A DNA stretch of 64,000 nucleotides from Apoderus coryli. Lineage: Eukaryota; Arthropoda; Insecta; Coleoptera; Attelabidae. This document shows, piece after piece, positions 47,997-59,400 of the stretch (positions are counted from its first letter, which is position 1; every line of letters starts with the position of its first letter). The position numbers and the translations under genes are program-made. The notes under the pieces were generated by a model. It did no database searches and was not told the DNA's origin. It worked only from the letters and a program-made list of their open reading frames with translations. The stretch covers positions 10,664,001 to 10,728,000 of the forward strand of contig OU452201.1 in the NCBI GenBank assembly GCA_911728435.2, in the 5' to 3' direction.

Positions 47997-50900
47997 TCAT
48001 AAATGCGCATGGTATGTCTTAAATAGAGCTTTTGGAGAATTAGCTCCAGTTACCCTTAACCATGGTTTTGAAGGGGTACTAGTCAAGGTTTTTGGCGCAA
48101 CATCATTGTCAAACTTAGTTATAGGCGAGTCGATACGATTTACACTATTGTTTTTATGATTAGCTGCTGTCCATCTGCAATCAAAAAACATAAATTTCGT
48201 CATTTGGTATTTTATTTATTATTGGAGTAGTGGCCTTTATAAGTGAAAATTATAAAAACTAAAGAGTTTTCAGTATGTATATGAAATTATTCTATTGCGG
48301 TGGCAGTTATTATCCTGCCCTAAATGTTGTATTTCTTAAACCAACCGTCTTGTAGTCTGGTTTACAGACAATAGAATACCACTAAACATAGGCAAATGGG
48401 GGAGGAATATCTCTTAGATGAATTATAGGGGGGTGGCCTTGAAGAGATGCTAGGTTAGATAGATATAGATAGATAGATATATATATTTATTCACCATCTT
48501 ATGTTACATAACATGTATAGTACGTCATAAAAGAACAAAAATTAAACAATCCAAGTTACAGCAACAAAGAAAGGCTTACAAACAAATTAAAATAGCAACA
48601 ACAGAAAACAAACTAAAATCTCAAAAATCTTACAATATCGCTTCTGAAATAGTCCTCAAAGGTATAAAAAGCTTGAGATATCAAAAATGATTTAATACTT
48701 TTGGTAAATTGGACTTCACCAAGGTTCTTTATGTGAGACGGCAGCTTATTATAAAATTTAACACAATAATAGTCAGAACCTTTCCTAGTCCTCAATAGGC
48801 GGTGAAATTCAGGCAATATGTCATTGCGATTTCGCGTACCATAATTATGCATATCAGAGTGAAGAGTGAAATGCGAGGCATTGGTTCGAATGTAGCCAAG
48901 ACAGTTTAAGTTGTACAAGGAAGGCAAAGTAAGTAGTCCGTTTTCAACAAAATACTTTTTACAGCAGTCACGCCAACCGAGCCCCAACATTGTACGTAAA
49001 CATCTCCTCTGTAGCTTGAAGATTTTCATTGCATGGGAACTATGTCCCCAGTTCAAAATACCATACGACATACGGGAAACAACATAACCATGATATACCG
49101 TCAACAGACTGGCGATTGAAACACTCTGCGCAAGCCTTTTGATCAGATATATGACCCTGGACAGCGAGCACCCAAGTTCTCGAACATGACTCTCCCAGGT
49201 TAATTTAGGATCAAGATGAACCCCAAGGAACTTCACACGAACATCGCTCTGAAGATCGATAGGCGCAGAACGCAATGTAAAGTTCATGCTCTGAGTTTTA
49301 GCCTGATTCAAGCTCAGTTCATTTGCCAGAAACCAATTGCCTATGTCAGTCTCAACAGCATTAACCAACTCCCCTAAAGGGTCGTTTGGTCGATATCTAA
49401 TCAGACTAGTTGTGTCGTCAGCAAAGAGGATTATATTTGACTCTTCTTGAAATTTGTATAAATCATTTACGTATATTAAAAACAATAAAGGTCCCAAAAC
49501 CGACACCTGGGGCACACCCCGTCCAACCCTTCGTCTCTCCGAGTATCGTCCCCCATACAAAACGTGCTGATAACGATCGCTGAGATAAGAGCCAACCAAG
49601 GCAACACTGTCAACATCAAAGTTATAGTAAGAGAGTTTCTGAAGTATCTCGTGTGAGACACAGTCAAAAGCCTTAGTGAGGTCATGAAAGGAAGCAAAGG
49701 TGTCACAGCCCCGCTCCATGCCATCCGAAACATATTCCAAAAGGTTATTAATTGCAAGAGTAGTAGATCTCTTATTACGAAAGCCATATTGACCTTGCAT
49801 AAAGAGATTATTGCTTCAAAATATTCAGTTATTTGATTTTTAAAAATAGACTCAAAGGTTTTCGAAAAAATTGGCAAGATCGATATTGGTCGATAGTTAC
49901 TGTGATCATCAACCGATCCTTTATTTTTGTAGATTGGAATAACCCTTGCCTCCTTCAAGACCGCCGGAAATACAGCGTCACCAATACAATGGTGTATCAA
50001 CTTAGTCAACTTAGCCAGAGATCTTGGACTATCTATAAGCTACAATAAATTTACAGTGGTGAATTCCGCATATCCGAATTCCAGCTAGCATCTATTTGTG
50101 TTGTCTAAACAGCGCATTTTTGATATAATAAAGTTGAACGAAAAAATCATTAAAAAAAGTAGTGGATAAAAAGCCGATTTGTATTATATTACTATTAGAA
50201 ACAATGAATGTAAACTTACTTTTCTCTTTCTGTCTCTGTGAACAGGCTAATACTATGCTGCCATCTATATACTAACGGATATTTGTCCTTATCTATAGCA
50301 CAGATTGAAAGTTTAACAGCATTAAATACATCATTGTCAGTTTTTGTAGGGAATTCTCTGCAAAAAAAATTGAGCAATAAAAATGTTAACCATCAAAAAC
50401 ATGTAAATATATACGTAAAGCTTCATATACAATATGTTTTTTTTTTTGACTAATTAAGATTTATTCAAATTAATTGCCTAAACACCCTGTATAAATACTT
50501 AATGTATTACCCTTCCAAGTATGCGTCATATTTTGGCAGTTCAGCATCTTCAAATTCTTCATTATCAGACAGTATGCCACTAGGTGTAGATGGTGGGGTA
50601 TAAAAATCATCTTCGGAGCTACTGTCATCATTGCTACTACTACTTGTATCTAACAAACTGTTATTACTTCCATTCAAATCTAAAGTCATTGGTGAATCTG
50701 CAAACCAATACGTTTTCTGTTTTCATAATGTTCAATTGGAAATTGTCATATTTACGAGTTGTTGATAATTGATTAAGAATGAGGCCCAGTTGCTTGACTT
50801 GCTCAGATATCGGAAGCATTACATTATTGACAACTATAAATTGATTTCCGAGTAGCAATTAATAGTTTCTACCTCCAAAATCACAAAGCAGAGTCACTTT

Positions 50901-53900
50901 GTTGTTACTCAAAAATTTTATTAAAAGTAAAACTTACGAATTCACTTACTTATACTGGTGTTGTCACCTTCCTCGAAATTTAGCTTCTTTGATACGAATG
51001 TTCGCTCCATTATATTGTTAAATCTTGAGTTATTTTTAAAACTGCTGTTTCTAGACATACCTTTCTTTATCTTTCTAGTGAAATATACACACGAACAAAC
51101 TTCCGCAGTGTGCCAATAAGTTTTTACAAAATCTACCTCGTCATTCGATACTAATCTATTGTTGAATACTTCAGTCAATTCATTTAAAATTTTATGCACA
51201 AGACACTGCAACTGTTTTCTATGCGTAGTTGGCTTTACAAGTTGTCTTCCATTCTCTTGTTGATTGTGACCTTCGTCATCAGATGAAAAATAATCTAAGC
51301 TCCTTTTGGTAACTGTCTCCAACATACTCTCAATTTTTTTATAGAAAAACATTTCTTCAGAATTATCTTTAATGCTATTGTACAATTTTTGGCCAATTAA
51401 TGCTCCTAACCGGGGATGAACTTTTTGAAAATTTACCTCAGAAAATCTATAGTCTTCCATATAGCTATTTATCAACAATTCTAATTGTTTAATTTCATTT
51501 TCTAATATTTTAAATACATTTTCACCATTTTTGCATAAAATAATTAGAATGTTGTTCGAGATGCGATTTGCAAACACATGACATGCTTTGTCCGCCGCAA
51601 TTACAGGTTCAAATTCATTTTTCTGATCTCCTGAACCATTAAGTGAATTAGAATTGTTTAAGTGACATGCAGATAGTGCATTACAAAGATGTGAGATTGG
51701 ACTCAATTTGTCAGTCTTATTTTCTTTTTCAATGTTGTCATAAAGGTTTTCATATCGTTTCTTCAGATGATTCTCGAGTAGATTTAAACCCTCTTCTGAT
51801 GACATATCTACAAAACTATTTAAAAATGGCCAATACTCTTTCCAACTGACATCATAATATTTAGCCAGTTTTTTTCCGATTCTTTCTAAGCCCTTTGTAG
51901 GATCTTTAAATCGCAATGTCGACATACTGGCTACGGCTTCGGGTGGTTTTTTGCCATGGGGTGAATTGAAATTTAATAATCTAGGTGGAGTTTTCCAAAT
52001 TTTTCGAAACTGTTCAGCACCTTTTTTATCCATTGGACCAGCGTATGCATGAATTTCCATTTGAGGGCTCAACGGATCGTTATTTAATACCTGAAAATTT
52101 AGCATTAATATTAATTTTTGACCTTTCTTGTTGAAATCAATGGCGATAGAGCTGATAAAAAAAACAACGACAAATATACATATTTCAAAACATTTTATAA
52201 AAAATAACTAAATAATTCTGTACATATTACTAGAATTTGATTTCATTTGTCGCCAGCTACACTTTGTAAAGTAGGGAAAAATAATCTGATAACACAATAA
52301 AACGTGTACATATGAATTACGTATAACGAGAAAATCAAGAAGAAACATAAAATACCATTCTCGAACAAGAACGTATCAATCCAGAACATCGTCCAAAAGA
52401 ATTTTCATTTACTTAGCCTCATCTTACAACCATATAATATCACCATTAAAAAGACTACACTTTCCCAAACTACTGTTTTCCAGCTTTTAAACCCTGAGTT
52501 TCTCAAAAACTGAAAAGCCACCATTCTGCGTAACCAGTTATTTTTTTGTCTATATGCCTACTACACTCGATCCATAGCGGTTGATTCAGATTTCGTAACA
52601 AAATATCTACAGTATTTTCCTATCGGTCTCACCCTTTGACATACCTGGTGGATTAGTTTTTCTGTAAGACTCTCACTTGAATTACTTCTGGAAATTTTTA
52701 CTTGGTATTTGCCATTTTCGAAATATTTAAATAAATATCTTAAGTTTGTATATGAAAATATCATAGGGTTCACAAAAACACATGAACATAATTAAAACAG
52801 GTATCGAGGTATCAATTATTGATGGGGGGTAGATCGACCGAGACAAGTGGTGGTAACGCTATGCAAATTCAGTAGGCAGTGCCTCGCTTCTCTCAGATTA
52901 GTGATGCACGGTCCGAATATTACCATCAGAATTTCCAGTTATATTACGTAATATTACCTCTACCATCCGGTAACGTTACATTGTTACTGTAATATTTCCG
53001 AAAAATGTCGTTAATTTTCGGGGTAATATTCCCGGTAATATTCGCTTCAATATTACGTTAAAGTTGGTAGCTAACGGTCTTACTGCTTGTTTCAACATGC
53101 TGCAACACGTCTAGTGATAGCTGTTGCTTAAGTTCTTACGCCATCGCTATATGTGAAGCTCGTTTACATACGAACTAATCGGAAATTCTTACACAATAAC
53201 CGTGCCGAAATGAAAAATGTTGCATTAATGACCCCATCAACAGTTACAAATACTTTTAATGAAACTGAATCTGATTTATCCGAGGATTTGTCTGCGGATG
53301 AGGGTTTAGCAAATAATGACTAAATATTTATTTTTACCGACTGAAAACTATTTTTATCATATGTACCTATTCTTTGGCCTATCTAAGAATTGTGTGAACT
53401 ATATAGTTTCAGATTTCAGTTTATTTTGTGTTTTATTGAGTTTTTAGAGCCATATAGGTAATTGAGGCAATTATTGTTTAATTTGTTAAAGCTTCTTTGC
53501 ATATTGTAAAACCAGCTTTTTCTAAGTTGTTCAGCAATATTACCTAAAATTACGTAATATTTCCAATGTTCTTACCAAAAAATAAATTACCGGTAATTTT
53601 GCATCACTATCTCAGATTATGTTATGAAGGATAATTTGACTCGTTGACAAAGATTTCTGGGTACTTTTAATATTTTACAAGATGCTAAAGACATTCCGCT
53701 CAAATGAATATTTGTTGTTGTGTTAAGAAAACTCGTACATTAATTTATATCTTTTACAGTATATGAGACGATTAATATTATTTCAATTTCTCATTCATTC
53801 AAATGATATCAAGAATTTTTTTAATTCTCAACCTGTATTTATATTTCCCTCAAATAATAAAAATCATAACGGATATGTTTTAACAGGGTCGGAGAGAAAT

Positions 53901-55268
53901 GTCTCTAAAATATGAATTTTACTTACAGGAGGGCTAGTAGGGGAAAATGGTTCCCCAACACGTGGTGGTAAACTATTGTCTTCTGTTCTCAAAACAGGAA
54001 CATAATAATTATCATCTAAAAGCATTTCTATCTTCTTTTTTATTTCTTGCAGATTTGGCCCTTCACCTCTTTCACAGTTTAACTGAAAATAAGAATAAAA
54101 CGTAATTAAGAAAAGAAACTGCCATTGAGCGATATGAACCACATTGTTTTGTTGGGTTGCATAAAATCAAATTACATATTACTAGGTCTCAGTTCTTATA
54201 ATATGATATTGATATTATAGACATAGACTGGAAATAAAACCAAGATATTTTTCGGTCTAGACATGCTTTGTCATGACATCGAAACTTTGATCCGAAAAAA
54301 CATGACGCCTTTCACCCTAGATATCGTCACACATTGGTCAAACTGATTTTTATACAACAATATTATCTTAATATAGGATACATTTATATATAAGTAGAAC
54401 CTATAAAAAAATTTAAGTGTAACAGATAATTGTTTATACTAACCTCCCTAGCCGTAAAACCATACTTGTTCTGTTTTGTTCTATTACACTGAGAGTAGGA
54501 AACTAGAATTTCTACAACATCTGGAGCACCGTGTTTGGCAGCAAAATGTAATGGTGTTTCGTTCAAACCTTTATTTGGCGTATTTAAATATAAATCTAAT
54601 AGCATTCTACATCTGTCTTCAGCATTTTCCTGATTATCATCACCATAGAGTAATTTAACGAATTCTGGATCAGTTATTGTGTTTATGATCAGTTCTGTGA
54701 TTGCAGCATTTTTTGACTTAGCAGCAACGTGTAAGGCATTGTATCGTGAACCTTCCTACAAAAAATAAACTATATTACTGATCAAGATAACATAACTGAC
54801 ACGTCTACTATTTTAATAATATTCTTAGTTATAACGTCTTCTTATTACTTGTAATATGCTTGGTGTATCTCCACTGCTAACAAGAAATCTAGGATTTTGC
54901 CAAATAGTATTCTTAACATACGCATAATTTCCAGTTTCAATGGCTTTCCTTAATTCAACGAGTTCTTGTGGTTTAGGCCCTTTAAAAGGGCTAGCTTTTT
55001 CTGCTAAAGCTGACTGACCATTGTCACTGCTATTAGAATGTAAAGATCCATCTATGTTACTATTATTAGCAAAATTTTCACATCCATTCAAAGCAAATTC
55101 AGCAGCTTCATGATAAAATTGAAATGCTTTAAATCGTGATTTTTTATTCTTTTTGGTTAACTTTAGGGCTTCAGATTTATCTTGGAAAACATTAATAGAT
55201 CCATTATTGTTGTCATTGGATGTATAAACTCCATAATATACAGTATTACAACCATTTGTATAATTCAT
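47997..55268 (-). CDS. Ankle2: ANKLE2 (LEM-4) homologue, ankyrin-repeat protein without visible LEM
   Basis: ANKLE2 drives BAF dephosphorylation and nuclear-envelope reassembly after mitosis. Seven exons (minus strand) join in frame: 54849-55268, 54444-54755, 53927-54082, 50950-52090, 50511-50697, 50220-50357, 47997-48174, giving 843 residues. Residues 1-65 form the viroplasmin/RNase H-like fold segment typical of ANKLE2 (TVYYGVYTSN, KKSRFKAFQFYHEAAEFAL). Ankyrin repeats lie at about 105-245 (RYNALHVAAK, NETPLHFAAKHGAPDVVEIL). Then come YYVPVLRTED and the signature HAYAGPMDKKGAEQFRKIWK. The C-terminal RWQHSISLF segment also matches. The N-terminal transmembrane segment and LEM domain of vertebrate ANKLE2 are not seen. 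A CAG acceptor lies just before the start codon, so a non-coding first exon is likely. Introns hold a deleted hAT (intron 3) and a LINE (intron 6). Confidence 0.93.
48455..50045 (-). mobile_element. Jockey-like LINE in Ankle2 intron 6, (GATA)n tail
   Basis: The 3' end on the minus strand runs into a TATC/GATA microsatellite at 48455-48482. The element is 5'-truncated just upstream of the RT domain near 50045. It lies in the same orientation as Ankle2, between its last two exons, and is the longest LINE in the window. Confidence 0.88.
48613..50009 (-). pseudogene. LINE reverse transcriptase with one frameshift
   Basis: The first frame (50009 down to about 49800) reads VFPAVLKEARVIPIYKNKG and NYRPISILPIFSKTFE. 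One base is out of register near 49800. The second frame (49800-48613) continues QGQYGFRNKRSTTLAINNLL, HDLTKAFDCVSHEIL, GVPQVSVLGPLLFLIYVNDL and the catalytic LFADDTTSL. Motif B has Val where Gly is near-invariant (PQG to PQV). The rest is intact to the C-terminus, so it is a recently dead copy. Confidence 0.88.
52899..53609. mobile_element. Internally deleted hAT-like element (711 bp)
   Basis: TAGTGATGCA at 52899 is perfectly inverted at 53600-53609, flanked by the 8-bp duplication TCTCAGAT (52891-52898 and 53610-53617). The sub-terminal regions are full of AATATTAC/GTAATATT motifs. A short + strand frame inside ends ESDLSEDLSADEGLANND then stop (about 53240-53323); it may be a leftover transposase C-terminus. 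The element lies in Ankle2 intron 3. Confidence 0.88.
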
Positions 55269-56474
55269 GATTAGGTCTCTGAAAGTGATTGATAAATCAA
55301 CAGGTCAATTTGGGTTATTAAGGAAATATTACCTTTTTATTAATCAACACATGTCACAAAATAAAAATAGTATATTATAGGTTTTTAAATTCTATGCAAT
55401 TAAATTTCGCCAAAAGTGTTCTAAATCCAAAATCAAACTCCACTAACATTAACAAAACAAATCATCACTTTTTACTTTTTTCTACTTCTTATTCTTTAGT
55501 TTATTTTTTGACAAAATAGGAGAATACAATATAGACTCAGAGAATCAGCTTCATAGATGCGCGAACTGTCAATATAGTAGGCCGCCATGTTTCACCATTG
55601 ACAGTGGCGTATCGTTTTAAGGGGTACAAATTAAGTAGAAAAAAAAGTTTATATAAAAATTTTATGAACCGTGACTACCAGTTTTCAATATGCTTTTTGT
55701 TTTATTTAAAATAAAACAAATACTGATTTTTTAGTAATATTTTATTAAACTCATTTTGTCGACTTTCTTTTCAAACATTATTATTAAATTAATGTATTTG
55801 GAGGTAAAATTAGTGTCTTTTGAATCCGATGACCCAGATAAACAGGCCGATGACGCTACTATCAAAAAATCAATAACTTTCTTGTATATATTATTCCCTA
55901 ATTATGTATTTCTGATACCAAATTTGAAAAAGTATATTACTACCTAGTATTTACTTTCAATTTGTTATTTACTAAAAATACATTTTGTGTCCTTTACTAA
56001 AGCCGGCCATACACACTAGTGTACCGGAGAGGTCTACCGGCCTGCGCAGGTAGACCGGAACGTGGGAAAATCAATTCTTTCGAATAACACTGTGTGTGCA
56101 AGAACTGAAGACCGCTCCGGTACACCGGAACGTCCCAGCACATGTCGGCTGACCTGTGCAGGTCGTCTCTCCAGTACACCGTAGTATGTATGGCCGGCTT
56201 AATGCTCGTTAGTAAGTTCGTAAATGGAAAGTAGGTAATAGATCTTTATTTTTTGTGTTTCGGAATACTTTCTATATTCATAAAATGTCAATGTCATCTG
56301 TTATCCGTCATCATTAATAAATAAAAACATTTTAATTTTAACCATAGAAAATTGTATGAAATATTTTTGAACGAAACATTAAATCTAGTGTTATTGATAA
56401 AATAATACATTATAAAAATTAAAACATATTTCTGCTTTCCAATCTTTTTTTTTGATATTTATCACCAACTGATG
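55269..56474. promoter_or_regulatory. Divergent Ankle2/Mtmr6 intergenic region
   Basis: This 1.2-kb region separates two start codons on opposite strands and presumably holds both promoters. A 199-bp MITE occupies 56001-56199. I see no clear TATA or initiator motif and no coding exon. The 5' UTR of Ankle2 probably has an intron ending at the CAG near 55279. Confidence 0.5.
56001..56199. mobile_element. PIF/Harbinger-type MITE (199 bp)
   Basis: AGCCGGCCATAC at 56001 is matched inverted at 56188-56199, and similarity extends inward to about 35 bp (GTGTACCGGAGAG against GTGTACTGGAGAG). TAA flanks both ends (55998-56000 and 56200-56202), the 3-bp TWA duplication typical of PIF/Harbinger. It is much GC-richer than its surroundings. 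Confidence 0.8.
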
Positions 56475-59400
56475 ATGGAATTAATCCGTACACCAAAGGT
56501 TTGTTTGAAATAAATAATATCAGAATCACTATTAAAATAACGAATCTATACTTTTTTTACTGCAATAGATTGAAAATGTACGAATGCTAGACAGATATTC
56601 CAAGTCACCCTCACAAGGAACATTATATTTAACTGCAACACATCTGATTTTTGTTGATCCAGATGCAAAGAAGGAAACATGGGTGAGTTTTGTGATTGTT
56701 TTTAGTTATCCTATCCTATGTGAGTTTGAATTATTTCAAATAGGATTTTATTTATTTAAATGCGTAAGTACCTTGGAAATATTGGGACAGCTGAAATCTG
56801 TGATCAACTACCTACTGCTGTTGAAGATAAAGGCAGTTAGAAAAGTATAGCACTTGGACTAGCTACACTGATCCCAACCGTACAACGAAAGTTACCGCAG
56901 GCCCAGCTCGTAACACGATTGTCCTTTAAATAAAATTCATTTCAATTGCATGTAATATAATATGTCACAAACAGAACTGCTTTGTGCATTTATTTCTATT
57001 TACAAGTTGTTTCGTTAGTTTACACATTCCTTTCAATGTTGGAAGATAACTAGATACTTTTTGCTACTGCTATGAAAGGTTTGCATATACAGTGGAATTC
57101 AAATTAGAGTCGTAGCAGTGGGATCTCTTAAAGTGACATGAAAACACCTACATACCTACCTATAAGAAAAGAAAAAGAACATTGCAACTATCATTCATCC
57201 AAGAAAACCAATTTAAATTGTCACTTGAAGCCTATATATTTATAATTTATTGTAAAGACACGACGGATAAAGGTGGACGATGCGGAGGCACATTTCAATA
57301 CCTACTTTTATCCATTTCCGTTCTCAACTGGTTAATGTACCATAAATTATAAATATCTCTCAGACCGAAGAAAAGCATTGTGGAAATATCCAGAGGCTCA
57401 CACGCACTGGATTTTTATCTTGGATTTTCCTATTGTCTTTTTGCAGATACTGCGTTTTATTCACTGAAACCATATTGTTGGTAGAAAGAATAATATAAAC
57501 GAAAATTTAAAATCTCAGTTTTTTCAAGAAAATTTGAATTTCGAGTAATATTTGTATGGCAGAGTGTTTTATAAAATTATACAATTTTGCCAAATTAAAA
57601 CTACCCGAAAATATTTTTTACTGTGAAAAGAAGTGTACGATAGACAGCGCAGCACCTTAAAGCGTCAAATTTAAATTTTTAGTTAGGTTTTTTGTACCAT
57701 GGTTTATTGTAATACAAGTTTTTGTATATAGATGAATGTCGATAATATTGAATCATATTTCCCATTATACCAGAAACTCGCCACATTTTCGTAAAAAGAA
57801 ATTATAAGAAACAATAATTTATATACAGCCATGCTTTAATTTTCTCTTTACTTTTTACGTATTTTAGATTCTTCATATGCACATAGCCAATTTGGAAAAA
57901 TTGCCGTTATCAACTACTGGCTCTCCACTTCTAATACGCACAAAGACATTCCTATCGGTTACTTTCGTCATTCCAAAGGAGAGAGACTGTCATGATATAT
58001 ACCTTACTCTCCAGCAACTATCTCAGCCCAATAATATTCAAGAGCTTTATTGTTTTACTTACACGTCACCTGTAGATGATATTCCGAAGACAACTGGATG
58101 GAACTTTTTTGATTTACAGACTGAATTCCAAAGAATGGGTGTACCGAATGAGCAGTGGTGTTTGACAACATTAAATAAAGATTATGAGGTATTTGTTAAC
58201 TCTGTACAAAAATAGATATAGTTAATATTAATAAATTTAAAATTGACATTCCAACTGGATTTGGGTGGCCATCACCCACAATTTGCATTCTCCAATAATG
58301 TATTTTTACAATAATGAATCATCTTTTTTATTATATTTTTAACGAACTATCACAAATCAACTTTCTTGTACCAAAAATTTGAAATAGAATCAAAGGCTAT
58401 CGGAGCTTTGATACAATAATGCTTACTTGGGATATATGATTCAAGAGGTGATAAAAATGCTATGACAATTTGCAAAAATTGTTTAAGAAAATAATAAAAT
58501 TAACGATAGCCGCCCAAAGTCGAAATGTCAGATTTTAAATTTGACTGTTTGCTTTTGTCGAGGCTATAAAGTGAAATAATAAATTGTATTAATGATATTG
58601 GTTCCGTATGGGAAATATTGATAAATAATTCTGTTTGACATAAAATTTGTAATATACTAAAAAGGGTATAACTTGTAACCAGTACAATGCAGTGTGATAT
58701 TGTGCGGCAGAGCAATGTGTATTTGTAAGAGAAACCCACGTAGTAGACAAGTCGATGGCCATGGAGATTATCACAAAAATTGTTAACGAATCTTAGCTTT
58801 GATGGTGAATTAAACATGGAGAGTTCTTGACATTTTACTTCTAAAAATGGAGGTTATATTCTGATTATATTCTTTCAATTAAGAAGGAATTTCAAAGATG
58901 ACTTCGGAATAGGTCAGATTAACGCATTCACATGAAATTAGCCTTGTTCAAGATGAGGTATTTGTATTATCTCTCCTGACTTTAATTATTTGATTGCTTG
59001 TTATACATATTTTTTAATATTCGAAATTATTTTTCTCTATTCGAAATTATTTTTTTCTATTCGAAATTATTTTTTTAGCTTTGTGATACGTATCCAAGGC
59101 TTTTGTACGTTCCTGTAACAGCGAGTACAACGACTCTAATTGGAAGTTCTCGATTTCGTTCAAAAGGTCGACTTCCAGTGTTGACATATTTGCATTATAA
59201 TAAGGCTAGTATTAGCCGTTGCAGTCAACCGCTATCTGGGTTCAGTGCAAGATGTGTAGAAGACGAAAAAATGTTAAACCATGTTTTGAAAACGAATCCT
59301 AATGCAACATTTATGTATGTTGTGGATACCCGACCAAAGGTAATGTGAGGTGAGAGAGATCTCTTCTGACGGCTGAAAATTAAACATATTAAAGGAAAGT

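Noticed and set aside
47977..48159. 60-residue + strand frame
   Set aside because: Antisense to Ankle2 exon 7.
55070..55268. Viroplasmin-like segment at the Ankle2 N-terminus taken as an endogenous pararetrovirus
   Set aside because: This fold is a normal part of ANKLE2 proteins, and no other viral gene lies nearby.
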